This document shows positions 36,105-50,200 of a stretch of 64,000 nt of DNA, in pieces. Under the pieces are notes generated by a model that did no database searches, was not told the origin of the DNA, and saw nothing but the letters and a program-made list of their open reading frames with translations. This DNA comes from Phycomyces blakesleeanus NRRL 1555(-) (lineage: Eukaryota > Mucoromycota > Mucoromycetes > Mucorales > Phycomycetaceae): positions 372,001-436,000 of the forward strand of contig NW_017265163.1 of assembly GCF_001638985.1 (NCBI RefSeq), given 5' to 3'. The translations under genes and the position numbers were made by a program. The first letter of the stretch is position 1. Each line of letters starts with the position of its first letter.

Positions 36105-38438
36105 ATGGCTATGATCCAGCAAACCCCTGTCTTACTCTGTGCACAGACTGAAGACGAAGATATTGCTCTCTCAAACTACCTCACTACAAAGATTCAAATG
36201 AATAACCATCACCAGGCAAGTTAAAACTATAATAAAAATAATAATAAACAAAAAATATATATATATACTTTTTTTTTCTTGCTTATTTTGGTGGGAGGAG
36301 GCACAATTTATATCTACCTCTATCCCATTGGTTCCCTATTTTACTGCTTCTTCCTATTCTTATTATCATTATTATCATTTCTCTCTTTCTCCCTCCTTCT
36401 CTCTTTTTCTCTCTTTTTATGATGATTTCTATCAAGTCTATTATATTATATACTTTATTTTGGCTAAAGATTTTTATATATAAAAAAAATAATATATAAT
36501 TTTCTTGTCCATTCTATCCTTTTTATCTGTCTTTATTTCTTTTTTGGTTACCCATCTCTGGGTTTCCAGAAACGATCACAGAAAGGGCGCACGGTTGCCG
36601 TATTCGGCTGATGGGTTTATTTATAAATCATTTCGTCCCTTGTGATATATTTTTATTTTTATTTTTATTTTGTAATCCCTCCACTCCTCCCCCTCCTTAA
36701 ATACAAATACAAATATATATTTTCTGTTATTCTTATTAACTCTTCAAATTAGCCTCAGGATATTTGGGCGCACCAACAGCAGCATCATCAGCATCAGCAG
36801 CAGGCAATTACCGATTGGTCTATTCAACAAGCTGTCTACGCACAAAACGGACCTTACCAATACCACAACGTCTATCAAACAAACCCACAGACACAGATCA
36901 AGCCAATTCCAAAGCCTCAGTCACAGTCACAGCGTCCTCCTTTATCATCGGCAGCAACATCCTCATCATCAACCTCATCCTCCTCCGCTCGTCGCTCTCG
37001 CACCCCGAGCAACAACTCAACCCTCTCTGTCCAGGTCAAGAAATCGACCTCGACTCCAATTACACCCACACAACGCCGCGAACGTCCTCCCTCGTCGGCC
37101 CTGTCGATGAGACGCGACGAAAACTTCTCCCAACCTCAATCGTCTTCACCGTCTTCCTCATCCTCCACTGCCAGGCGCCCTAGATCTACAGTAATGCAGG
37201 ACAACCGATCCTACACTTCCGGACCTCCATCCTGTTACTCCGCGCCCTCTATCGCCGGCTCTGTTACCGGCTCATACGCTGGCTCATACGCTGGATCAGT
37301 TGCGTCCTCGTCAGTAGCAGCAGATCACCGCCGATCTTCCTTAACTTCCTTGTCCTCGGCTGCATCACACGTCTCAATCCAGTCAGACGCAGTCACTCCA
37401 AAGACCTCTCTCTCAAAGCGTCTGCGCAAAGTATTCAGCATGAACAACATGCGCTCAAACGGAAAACACAACAGCAGTGACCTCGGTTCCCTTGCCGCCT
37501 CACCTCCCCTGTCTGGCCATGTTACACCCTCAACATCGCTTGACTCCGTACCCGAAAACCAGTCTCTAAATCATCATAATGAAAAGAACCCTTCGTTACG
37601 CAGACGTTCACTTGCCTCGCTAACCTCGATCTTCCAGAAACAAGCAATTCCAACAAAGACGGTCTCGGCCAGTCTACCAACAACAGCAGCATCGTCCAAC
37701 CGTCGTCACTCCTCAGGAGATCTGCGTCAGATGGTGGTTGAGTCTGCTGAAGATAGAAAGATCCGTCCAAGCTTACGGGTCAATACTGATCAGCCTCAGC
37801 AGTTAAAGAGAAATGCCAAAGGTAAGATATATATATAATATAAATATTAATATTAATAACAATTTTTAACAGTGGCAGTGGCAGTGGCAGTGAATAGTAA
37901 TAGTAATAGCAATAGAACTGGGTCAGTGCCCGACTCCCCAAACTCGGCCATGTCTTCCCGATCCTCTTTGTCGCGTCTTCCTCCACCACAGCGAATCAAC
38001 TCCCACGATCTTCCTTCGCCAACTCCTTCATCTTCTTCATCGTCCTCGCGCCCCCGTCTGCCGTCTCTTACAAAAACCCAGAACCGGGACGATGACGAAA
38101 GTTCTAATGGTGTCGAAAGACCAAAATTGGGAATCCATTATGGTCTGACAATGCATGGCTCTCCCCGTCTCAAGCCAGCATCGTACTCAAGCAGCTCTCT
38201 CGGTCTGTCGGAACAAACGCCTGTCGTGTCCAGACGGAGACTGGTCTTCTGTCCCACAATCCAGTGCCATGAGACATTCGCCGCCTCAGACTACGACCGT
38301 CGTTGTGATAACAATGCAACCTGCCAGAAACTCACTCCTTTGTTGGCCATGAGAATCAAGCAAGAACTCAATGAATACAAATTGACTGACATGGAAGTTC
38401 ATGTCGACAGTCGCCAATACACACACTTTTTCCTCTAG
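36105..38438 (+). CDS. Ser-rich low-complexity protein with conserved C-terminus
   Basis: Exons 36105-36215, 36753-37821 and 37873-38438 give 581 residues. Intron 1 (537 nt) begins GCAAGT, a GC-AG intron with otherwise perfect consensus. The N-terminus has a short conserved-looking stretch TEDEDIALSNYLTTKIQMN; the middle is Gln/Ser/Arg-rich and disordered, with KTSLSKRLRKVFSMNNMR and LRRRSLASLTSIFQ basic patches. The C-terminus is ordered: RRRLVFCPTIQCHETFAASDYDRRCD then LTPLLAMRIKQELNEYKLTDMEVH and a terminal SRQYTHFF-type motif. This tail is reminiscent of fungal cell-polarity proteins of the Bni4/Afr1 kind, but I cannot assign it. A long leader precedes the start. Confidence 0.75.
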
Positions 38439-38586
38439 ATCTCCTCTATACTATCTTTCATACTCCATCTTTCCATACAAATTATTTTACCCAATATCCT
38501 TTATCAACACCTTCCCAATTACCAGTCTTTCTACCCCCCTTCACCAACTTACCAACTTACCTATCTATCTATCTACCTTTTTTTTG

Positions 38587-38631
<45 letters not shown>

Positions 38632-38688
38632 ATTATTTTCTTTCGTTATTATCAGCAAACTCACTCCTTTATTTCCATTCCTTCTTCT

Positions 38689-38719
<31 letters not shown>

Positions 38720-40327
38720 TTTCATTTTATTTCATTTCATTTCATTTCATTTCATTTAGTTTCGTTTAGTTTCGTTTAGTTTCCTTTATATCTCATTTCC
38801 TCCTCTTTTTAACCTCTCACACAAAAAATAAAACCGCCCTCCCTTTTTCATCTTCTCTTTTTTTTTGTCTCTTTCCTTCACCCCCTCCTCCTCCCCTTTC
38901 TCATTCTCTTACTACATTCATTATTATTACTATTATCCTCTATAAAAACACATACAATTCACAAACCCACACGACACAATATATATAATTATATATGTAT
39001 GTATATTTCCTTCTTAATTTTCTTTATTTCTTTTTTTTTTGTTTAGTTCATAGTAATAAAAATAACATTAATCTGTTACAAATCTCATTATATATTGATT
39101 TGAATTGAATTGAGTTGAATTGATGTAGAAATGTAAATGATATTTAAATATTTAAATATATATCAAAGGAATATAATTAGAATGTAAAATAATTCCCTGG
39201 TATTTTATTGCCCTTCAATAACCAAAAATAAATAAATAAAATCCCTCTTCAGACAAAAAAAAATTATTTTTTTCTTGTGTTCAGTGAAACTTTTTTGCAA
39301 GTCGCACAATTTGAAAATACAAGCTTCAGGCATATTAAGCCCAATCGCTCAATGCTTTGTACTGTAGTCAACCAATAAACAGAAGAAAGAAAAAATTATT
39401 TAGAGAATACAAGTCGTATTTTTGGAATAGAAAAAATAAATAAAAGGTTCAATTTTTTTTTGTTTGAAAAATGAGACTTTCACTTTCAAATTATGCGACT
39501 TTAATCGCTCGTTTCTCTGTAAAAAATAATAAAAAAAAAAAAAAGAAAAAGAAACAATAGTCTATAATTGGAAATTTGCTATCTTGTCTTGTATATTCAA
39601 GTACATTTATATATCAAATTTGTGCTGATCAATTAATCTTTTTTTTTTTTTTTACATATCGCATTCATCTTCACTTTCTTATTTCAATCTTTCTTTGTGC
39701 GTATGTAGCCATATGGATGTGTACCTGTGTGTAAAAGTATAGTAGGCTTAATACATGCTAAATATGGAAATATTCATGTTAAATCAATATACATTTGTAC
39801 ACACAAAAAAAATAATACCAAAAAAAGAGAGAAAGAAAGAAAGAAAGAAAAAGATTGCTCTTCAATTCTATTTAATCTATCTATCTATGAATCATTCATT
39901 GGCCATAAAGAGGATCTATTTGACATTAAATGATAATCGAATTAATAATAGTAATAAGAAGAAGTTGGATAGATTAAAAGGCTTTTACAGTGAACAATGA
40001 ACACCAACAGAAATAATAACGATATATATATATATATATATAAAAAGAGCTATATTCATTTATTCGTTAATATGATAAAATATGAAGTTATCTCTGTGTG
40101 TGATTTTTTTTTTTACCTGTCACTTTTACCTACCAACCTCCCACCTATATTAGTTGAGTAGCAAAAAAAAGGGGGTTCCTGTGCTTGTAAGTCTTGCCAC
40201 AAGTCACAATTATTGGCCATAAACAAAAAAAATTCAAGTCCCACCTTGCCCCCCCCCCCCCTCTACATACTTTTTTTTTTATTTTAAAAAAAAAAAGAAT
40301 AAGCTGTCTCATTACCTACCACTGACA
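38439..40327. other. Intergenic, repeat-rich
   Basis: No gene was recognised. The first part, probably 3' untranslated, holds a (CT)n array at 38590-38629 and TTTA/TTTCA/TTTAG arrays to about 38784. The remainder is AT-rich with homopolymers and a C10 tract near 40252-40261, before the mL38 start. Confidence 0.6.
38590..38784. repeat. CT dinucleotide then TTTA/TTTCA arrays
   Basis: About twenty CT units (38590-38629) are followed by tetramer TTTA (38686-38722) and pentamer TTTCA, TTTCG/TTTAG units (38722-38784). The series grades from one unit to the next, as expected of slippage and point change. Confidence 0.85.
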
Positions 40328-42427
40328 ATGTTTGGTTCCTTGACAAGAAGAGTCGTCAGACATAATGGTATCTGTGCTTTCAGACCTACTGTAGCCCAAG
40401 TAAGCACTGGCCATTACACCATTTACCTCTGTGGTTATCTACTATTTTATTATTTTGCTATTTTATTTTGAACATTACAAAATAAAATAAAATAAAATAA
40501 AATAAAATAAAAAGCAAGGGGGAAGGGGAAAAGAAGAGAGAGAAAAAAAAACATTTTATACAGACACATTATTGACACATTACAATGTCACATTTGTATT
40601 AATGTAATGCATTTATTATTTTTCTATGGTTCTTTATTACTACAATTGCCATTATTATTATTATTATTATTATTATCCTTCTATTTTCATTTCGAAAAGT
40701 CCGGTCGCCATGCTTCGACAGAAACACCTAGACAGCATGTTGCTTACGAAGAAGCTCTCAAGTTGATCCAGACTGACAAGAAAGAGCGTCTCCAAATGCT
40801 CTCTCAGGTTGAAAAGGAACTTGTTCGTGTTTGCAAAGGTAAATAAACTAATCACATCCATACACTCACACGCATGTACAAAACCAAATATATATATATA
40901 TATATAAAGAAAATTTTATTAACAAATTCGAAAATACAAATATGCCCTTTTTTTTAGCTACTTCACCTGCACAGCCTGCTCAACTCCAAGCTCTCGAAGC
41001 TCTTCGATACGACCTTCTTGTCAAATCCGAATTGAACGATCCTCAAGTCCAAAAAGACTACAAGCTTGGCAAAGGTATGGCTTTTTTCTTATAAATATAT
41101 ATATATATATATATATCCATGTGCAGATGTAATTAGAGAGACATAGACATACAGTGTTATATACAGACCAGATATTAATATAGATATGAATGTAAATTAT
41201 ACCAAAAAATGCTAAATGTATATATACATTTTACTCATCCATAACATTTTGTCTGTTTAGTTGATATGGGACGCCCTGTGTATCGTTACATGCGCCAGCG
41301 CGAATTCCAGAAAGTACCGCGTGCAAAGTTGATGGAGCGTATCACCCAAATGAACGTTATTCCTGATGTGTTGGCTCCTGGTTTGTCACCAAAGGTTGAG
41401 GTTTCCATAAAGCTTGCTGATGAGCAATCTGTTGTTGAGCCTGGTGTGTTTGTTCAACCCGAGCAGGTAAAGAAAAATGATATCTATATAAAAACAAGTC
41501 AGTTGGAATTTAACCTTTTATTATTACAATTACTATTATCATCGTAAAGACTGTTAAGAAACCCGAGATCGAAATCACCAACTTCCACACTGACACACGG
41601 TTGTACACCTTGATGCTCGTGGATCCCGGTAAGATGATAATTTCTTTTTTTTTTAAAAAAATAAAAATAAAAGATTACCAAACTCTACCATCAATCCACT
41701 CGCACTTACACACATTCTCTCTCTCGCTTTTTTTTTTTTAAAAAAAAATACAGATTCACCTGATGTGGCTAACCAGACATACCAACAGCACTGCCACTGG
41801 TTAATGTAAGTCAATTAATATTTTTTATTTCAAAAAAAGAAAGACAAAATACATCATTCAATTCAATTGGTTTTAATTGATTTTAATTGGTTTCAATTCG
41901 TTGGTTACTAAAACAAAATGTGTGTATGTATTGTAGAACAAACGTACCATTGTCTGCCACAGAACCCATTGTGAATGCTGGAGATTCTGTATTGGATTAT
42001 GTTCCTCCCCATCCCCAAAAGGGCACCAAATATCACCGTTACACACTCGTTGCCTTTGAACAGCCCAAGGAGGGTCAGGAGAAGGTTGAGATCAAGGTCA
42101 CCAACAGAGATAACTTTGATATCAAGACATTGGCTGAGACCCACAACCTTTCTGTCAGCGGTGCTTCTTTCTTCCGTCAGGAATGGAACCCCAGTGTTTC
42201 CAAGATCTATGAAGATGTATTGGGTAAGTCCCTTTCTTATTTATCTTTTGCGGTGGCTCTTTCTTTATGCAGTATAGTGTAGTGTAGTGTAGTGCTTTAT
42301 TTTGTGTTAGTTTGTTTTATTTATTTATCTAATCACCTTTTTGTTTTGTATTGTAGGCACTCAAGAGCCTGTTTATGGCAAGCCACCCAAGGTCCAGAAC
42401 TACATCAAGAGAACAACTTACTTTTAG
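40328..42427 (+). CDS. Mitochondrial ribosomal protein mL38 (MRPL35)
   Basis: Eight exons (40328-40399, 40700-40838, 40958-41074, 41261-41466, 41550-41628, 41754-41805, 41937-42223, 42357-42427) give 340 residues. The N-terminus MFGSLTRRVVRHNGICAFRP is a basic, acid-free mitochondrial presequence. The body matches mL38/Mrpl35: YEEALKLIQTDKKERLQML, YRYMRQREFQKVPRAKLMERITQMNVIPDVL, and a phosphatidylethanolamine-binding (PEBP-like) fold visible as LYTLMLVDPDSPDVANQTYQQHCHWL, DYVPPHPQKGTKYHRYTLVAFEQ and ASFFRQEWNPSVSKIYE. The protein is a structural part of the mitochondrial large subunit central protuberance. Intron phases were all checked and the frame closes. Confidence 0.93.
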
Positions 42428-43178
42428 ATTGAAAAAATAAAAAGATAAAAAATATAAAATGAGAAAAAAGAGGGGGTGTGAATGGAGAGTTTATTTTTCT
42501 TTTTCTTTTTAATGTTTTTAACATTATATATATATATATGAAAAATAAAATATAGAAAAATCATTGTAAAATAATAAAGGGATTCGTTGGAATTGACACT
42601 GTTATTATGCCAATTGTAGAAATACACCATTGCAAATTCTAGTATTTCCAAATAAAGGTGTAGATACAACATATATGTCACAACAACTACAATATTTACC
42701 ATCTATATACACTATTTTAACCAATGTCTTGCACATATATAAAAGTGAAGATCTGCACAGGACCAATAGAATTTTTTTTGCATATTTTGTTTTTCTATTG
42801 TTGTTGTTGTTGTTGCTGCTTTTTTGTTTTTTTTTGTTTGTTTTTTTTTTTGGATTTTATCATAATTGATTGATATTAATTGAGCTCAAATAAGAGCATC
42901 TTTTTTTTTCTTTGTAGAAGAAGAAGAAGCATAAAATCTTAAGAACTCAAAACACTTACAGCGGAGCATTTTTTTTACTCGGATCTCTTTAATAGTTCTG
43001 TGACAATATTATTATTTTTTGCTCAGATTTGGAGGGGGGGTTTATTTTTTTTATTTTATTTTTTGGAATTACGGGTACCTTCTGGACTTTTACACGCTTT
43101 AAAAAAAAGGCAGTTTTCTTCTTCTTTTTATGAGCGAAACATTAGTGAAAATAGTGTATGTATGTATGTATGTATGTA

Positions 43179-43223
<45 letters not shown>

Positions 43224-46200
43224 GTTGATAGAATTGAACCAAAATAATAAGTGGTTTGGGCTTGAGGAGGTAAATGTGGCGGCTGTTTTGTGCAGTACAC
43301 AAATGAAATAAAGAAGGAAGGAAGGAAGGAGGTAAGATTGTAATATGTATTGTTTCGTTGGATTTTTCGGATATTTATCATATATACTACTAAAAGCCTT
43401 GTTTTCAGATATCTATCTTTATAAAGTTTTTTTCATTTAGATCAGATTCTCTATCTCTATCTCACATACAGATACACAACAAAGAGTTTCTTCTTTAACC
43501 CTTCATATACCTATGTTATTCCAAACAAATATCTGTTTTATTGTTTAAAAATGAGCTCTCTTTTTGGATACTTGTGTTACTAAGCCTAGATATCAGAGAT
43601 TTTTTTTTTAAAAAAAAAAAGGCAAATAGGGGTAGAGTAACGGTAGTCATGGTAGCGATGGTTGCTGTTAGTGATAAATGTTTGTAATTGTAAGGAGTTG
43701 GCAGGTAATTAAACCTTTTCACTTTTTCTCTTCTTTAGTTTTTGAATAATAATAATAATCGATAAATTTGCACATGTCATAAAACTCTCTTTCCTATAGT
43801 CTAAAATATAGCATATTACTCATAGTTACAGATAGAAATAACAGTAATATCAGTAATATCAGCTTTTAGTACATTTGTTCAATAGAGTTTATTATATATA
43901 TATATCAATAAAAATGACCAAGGATATATTTATTTTTTCTTTACAGGCATACATGCATGTTTTGTTTTATGTATATGAGTGTTAATATGTACATCTTTAT
44001 AATATAATAAACAAAAGATACATATAGATAGAGATAGATAGATGATCTTATCCTTATTCTTTTCATTTTATTTTTTTCTTTAAAGAATTCGGCAGTAAAT
44101 TAGGCAAATACGAGGGTGGGGTGGGGGGGTTAACTATCAAAAGTTGGTTTGTGTTTTGTCATGAAAGCTTTTGGCGTTTTAGTAATGTGGCTGCACAAAA
44201 AGAAGAAGAACTCAAATCGTAAATAAGATATTTTAGCATTTATTCTTCATCTTCTTTTTATTTGGAGACTAAAATCCAAAGAATTCGATTTATGAAACTT
44301 GGAATAAAAAAAAGGAATACTGATAACAATACTGCTAATAATAATCCAGGAGGGTACTTCTTTAAAGAAAGCTATATAATGATTAAATGAACACATACTA
44401 TTAAACTACTGACTTTTATTATCATATGTGTTCAATTGAGAATTGCGATAAATGATGTTACATTAGATGTGGCGTTAATTAGCTTACTGTGCTTACTGTG
44501 CTTACTTCGCTTACTTGATTTTACCCAACTAACTTGGCTTATTTTAACTAATAAAAGAAAAAGAGGGAACTAATTGAATAACCTTTTTTTTTTCATGTTT
44601 TGTGTAGGGTCTATATGCTATTGTTACTACTTTTGCTACTATTACCATTACTATACATATGTATATATTACTATCGTTACTTTGTTCACAAAAGGAATTA
44701 TTTGAGTTTTGTTTAGAATCCACTTTAAAAGACAAACCAAAAAAAAATATTAGACAATTTTTCTTTTATACCAAATATATACATATCTATGCATATATAT
44801 ATACAGATGTATACATACATAAAGACAGACTGGCATATAAGCATAAAGAAAAAGATATATAGAGAAATGCGCACACACAAAAGGTCAGAAATAACAGTAT
44901 AAGGAGGAAAATCTTATTTTTGCATGGTAATTTCTTCTATTCATAGATTTTATAAAAAAAAAGGAAGGAAAAAATAGCTAAAAAAAATGATCCATTTTCT
45001 TTATACATACATACATAATTTTATTTTTCTTGGATAAAATTAAGGGCAAAAAACAACATCATAATCATCATCACTAAAAAGAAATAGCCTAAAAGAGATT
45101 TTTGTTGTATATTATTGTATTTTATCTTTTAAAATTGCTTGAACAAATAACAACAACAAAATATCCCCCAGAATATTGGTATTCATATTTACTGGTTCTG
45201 GGTTCTTTAAATGGGACCAACCTATATATTTTATTTTCATATAAATATATATGTTTTCAAAAAAGTAATAATGGTAATAATTCCAATAATAAATTCATGT
45301 ACAGGTATGAATTCTATACACATAATTAAAATCTACAAATTGATGAAAATTCACATTACATTACATTACGTTACATTTAAAATTAAAATTAAAATTGAAA
45401 CTAAATATAAATAAATGAACATGAACTTCTTGGTGAATATTTTGGTGTACATAACAATTGGCATTTTTCATATGTAAATAATAATAGTGAAATATAATTT
45501 GGCTCTTAAAGAGCAGAGTTTTTATTTTATATTTTATATTTTATAATATATGTATTCAAACAAGAAATCTCCATTAAATCAATCTATTCGAATGTATTTA
45601 ATTTATTTAACCAAATCTGGTGAGATGAGGTGATAATGACAATAGAAACAATATATGTTTTTTTTTATATAATAATCATAACTTACAAAATTTATATTCC
45701 ATTAAGAAATCAACCCATTCTAAAAATGAGAGATAATTCAAAAGAAAAGCCAAAATAAGATCAGATAAAGAGTAGGAATATGAATATGAATATGAATAGG
45801 AATAGAAAGATTCTGCGTTACTATTATTTTACTAATATGACTTTATTCATTCACCCACAAATTACGAAATATACAAGATACACTATACGAACCCAAACCC
45901 AAACCCAAAGCCAAAGACAGAAAGAATCGTATATTGATCATTAAACACTCTACATCACCATTGTAACCACTGACAATTGTATTTTACTTCCATGGCCCAC
46001 GGTTGCACAAAGGTTGTACACATTATATGATTATTGTCTGAGCAACTTTATCGGAACATGTCCAAAAAGAATCATATATAAATTTAAAGGCACATGTAAG
46101 TATGAGTTTTTTAAACGTTATCAATAGCATGAAATCAACAGACAATCTAAAGAATAAAAGGACAATATGTCTGTTAGTCTATAATTCTGTTTTTTTTGAA

Positions 46201-47225
46201 TTCTTTCCTTTTTGAATTACTGAACTAAGCAAAACATCAATTAGTCCACAGATTCTGTACTAAACTCAATTTAATCCTAAAAAGAAAAAGAGGACATTGA
46301 GAAATAGTAAAAAGGAAGAAATATTATGCGAGAACGATTTTCTTTGATCAATGTATATATATACAAATAAAGATACAGCAGCAGCAGCAACAACAACAGC
46401 AACAGAAAAACACAAGGATTTTATTTATTTATATAGTGAAATTTAAACTTGTAAATATAAAACACACAATGTACAACCTAACCGTCATTAGTCTTTACGT
46501 CCCCTTGGCAATGATCCCTTATTTGTACTACAGCAGGATAACGACATCGGGCTGCACTGGTCTTGTAAACACAACCGAGCTAAAGGCGTTTCCAGTTGTG
46601 CGCACAACTCTCTGGTACTAGACTTTTAAAAGGCTCTAAACTAACATCCCCTCAAATCTCTACAAAAGTCTATCTATGTCTGTATGTCTGACTGCTTGGC
46701 TGTCTGTCTGTATCCTTGCTTGGTTACCTAACTACTTACATGGCTGCCTGCCTACATGCCTACCTGCCTGACTGTCTATATATAATTCTCCATTCCCTAC
46801 CCTTCTCCTTTGAATAACAAGCTCAACGCAGATTGTGAAAGGAGGCCCCTTGTGAAAACGTTCCTTATTGACGGATTTGATCTCCGAAATTTAAATAGCT
46901 ATCAAAAGGGTAATGAAGAGGCGTGTTCCTTTTGTAGTATTGTACGACATCAAGATCTACCATTGTTCACACTATACATCACACGCGGCTCGTGGCTACC
47001 TTGTTTTAGGCTTGGATTTTTCTCTTACTTTATTTTGATATTATTCTTATTCTTATTCTTATTTATTTATTTATTTTACACCCTTTTTCTTCTTTTTCTA
47101 TAGTCTCTCTCTCTCTCTCTCTATCTATCTATTTCTCCCCCTCCCTTTCCTTTTCTCTTATCCTTCTTTTCTTTTCTCTTTTCTGCCTTTTGTATTATTT
47201 TTTCTGCTTCTTGTCTATCGAAATA
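42428..47225. other. Long AT-rich region without recognised gene
   Basis: About 4.8 kb hold only short, low-complexity frames. Repeats include (ATGT)n at 43156-43179 merging into (AT)n to 43220. A more GC-balanced patch at 46470-46620 has a 50-codon frame (MYNLTVISLYVPLAMIPYLYY onward) and another at 46800-47000; neither could be tied to a family. The patch 46660-46790 is built of degenerate NCTG/TCTG tetramers. The final few hundred bases are the RasGAP promoter and leader. Confidence 0.55.
43156..43220. repeat. ATGT then AT microsatellite
   Basis: Six ATGT units are followed directly by about eighteen AT units. No coding link. Confidence 0.85.
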
Positions 47226-50200
47226 ATGGCTGGCCACACACATGTTTTAAGCGATAGCCATAGTCGAACGATTCCCTCTGACTATCTCGCCAACAGTACT
47301 ATTGTTAGTCGAGCAATGGCAGCAGCGGCAGCAAACAACCATCACAACGCTCATGCCATTCGACGAGGACGACAGTCTCATCGCTACGATGTTTCAGTAT
47401 TTTATTCAATGGCAGCCGAACAGGATATTGAAATTGAAGATGACCTTGCCTTGGGTAAAAACATAATAATATACATATAATATAGATTTCCTCATATTAT
47501 TACTTATTCTTCTTCTTCTTTTGTATATTATATGTATTATATATATAGCCCAGCGAACTCTTCGAGATTTTAAATCCAATATATCTGCTCAATCGAAAAA
47601 GAATTTCATGCTCGAAAGAGACGTCCGTTTCCTTGATTCCCGAATCGCACTCCTTATTCAAAATAGAATGGCCCTTGACGAAGTAAGCCACCTTTGTGCT
47701 GAGCGGTCCTTGTTTCTCACCTTCAACTTCCCTTTCCTTCCCTTTCCCTTTTACCTATCTATCTACATATCTCTACCTCAATCAAATCAAATCACACCAA
47801 ACCAAACCAAACCAAATTAAACCAAAATCAAATCAAATCAAATCAAATCAAATCAAATCAAATCAAATCAAATCAAATCAAAATCGAATTGAACCGAATC
47901 TCTCAATATTCTACTCCCGGATAGCAAACCGAAGTTGTTTCTCATCTTGAGTACCATGACGACGACACCGAAGGTCATTATCCAGACGATCGAAAAATGC
48001 AACAATACGGAAGTCTCTTTTTTCTGCTTCAATGTGAACCTCGCCACATGGCTACTCTCTGTCGACTAGTCAGATTATCTGAGATTGATACTCTTCTTCA
48101 AACTGTCATGTTTACACTTTACGGGAACCAGTATGAGAGTAGAGAGGAGCATCTTTTATTAACCATGTTTCAGGTAATATTTATATACATGTATAGATCT
48201 AAATGTATATGTGTGAACATAAAGATGCATCCCTGTCAATTAAATGAAAGTTGTATCTGATCAAGTCCCTAATATAATTAATCATACTGAAATTGCTATT
48301 ACCCTTTCTTTTTTTCGCTTGGTAAATAGAATGTATTGGCTGCACAATTCGAGACAACATCAGAATTTGCTTCTCTCCTACGGGCCAATACACCTGTTTC
48401 GAGAATGATGACTACGTACACGCGTCGTGGACCTGGTCAGTCGTATCTAAAACTTGTTTTGTCTGACAGAATCAACCGCCTGATCGAACAAGTCGATTTG
48501 AACCTACAGATCAACCCACTTAAGGTAAAACAATAAGTAATGTTAATAGTAATATTAATAATAAGAATAACAGTAGCAGTAGCAGTAACAATAGTAGTAA
48601 AAATAAGAATAATACAAAACACAACACAGTAAAATACAATACATCATAATACATTATATTATATTAAGTTTCATTTCATTTCATTTCATTTCGGTTTTAT
48701 TTAATTTCATTTCATTTAATTACATTACATTTAATTTCAATATAATACAATACAATGCAATATATAATATAATATTTATATATAATATATGCCGAAAATA
48801 AAATGAAATTTTACATGTACAAAAAAAGAAAAAGAACCTTGAAAAATTGACAGAAAAAAATTACCCTTGCTTTCCTACGTTTTGCAATTTATATATATAT
48901 ATACATATATGCGTAGGTTTACGAAGAATTGATATTGGCGGCCGAAGAGGGCCGGGAAGAAGACCAAGGTCTCGAGCGAGGGATATCAGCAGAGGGAGCT
49001 GCAGCCCATCCTCAAGTCAAAGCCACCATCAAGCCCAGACTTGCATTGTTAATGGAAACTGCCGAGTCTTTTCTGGACACCATCTTAGGATCGCTTGACA
49101 AGGTTCCGTATGGTATCCGCTGGATATGTAAACAGATCCGTTCCTTGACCCGACGAAAATATCCGGACGCCTCAGACTCTGCAATTGCTTCTCTGATCGG
49201 AGGCTTCTTCTTTTTAAGGTTCATCAACCCAGCAATCGTCACCCCTCAGGCGTACATGCTCGTCGATAATCTACCAAAGAACCACCCACGAGCCGTACTC
49301 ACACTTGTAGCCAAACTTCTCCAGAATCTAGCAAACAAGCCAGCGTATGCCAAAGAAAGTTACATGATTCCGACCAACTCGTTTATTGAAAAGAATAAGC
49401 AGCGGATCAACAAGTTCCTCAATGATTTGTGTGAAGTGGGAGACTTTTATGAGAGTCTGGAAATGGATCAGTACATGACCCTTTCTAAAAAAGACATCAT
49501 CATCAATATCACGCCTAATGAAATCTACAATACCCTTGCCCTCTTGCAGCAGCACATCGATATCCTCGCGCCCAAACCAACAGATCACCTCAGAGTCTTG
49601 GTGAGTGAACTGGGAACAGCTCTTCCACAAGTAGCACGACAACACAACAAACCCATTGAGTTGCCTCTGTTTAGCCGATGGGAAATACCAATCCAAGGCA
49701 AGTCTAATATATATATATACACTATTTTGTTTTAAATTGTGTAATGTGTAGTGTGGTATCATGTAATAAACATTTTAACATTTTGTCATAATATTTTTTG
49801 ATACGTAGACTTGACCATGGCTCTAATGTCAGAAAACAACATCACTCAGAGTGACATTACATACATGGAAACCAAAGCCATCTTTGTTCAGATCATTCGT
49901 TCTCTTCCTTATCTATCCAGACCTCCTCTCCAACTCGCGCAGATACTAGAAACCGCAAACACTGCAAAAGATCCACTCCTTACTCGCAAAGGACTCAAGG
50001 TGACCGAGATGCTGGATGAGTTGGAACGAATGGGCGTCATCCATCGGCAGGATGGTTACAAACTCCTTGTAGAAGAGATCACCCAAGAGCTGGCTCATCT
50101 AGGCGATCTTAAAGACAAGGTTGTTGAAGAGATGGGCAGTCTAGAGGGTGTGTACAAAACTATTCTGGACCACAACAATTATCTCAAAATTCAACTGGAG

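Noticed and set aside
45893..45915. ACCCAA repeats, possible internal telomere track
   Set aside because: Only three to four units and not the TTAGGG type expected in most fungi.
46480..46620. tRNA-like TTTAGCTCGGTTG stretch on the minus strand
   Set aside because: No matching D-stem partner, anticodon arm or T-arm can be drawn.
46436..46621. Frame with hydrophobic LTVISLYVPLAMIPYLYY
   Set aside because: Only 50 codons from the first ATG, no splice partner or homologue known; kept as a note in the intergenic entry and not called a gene.
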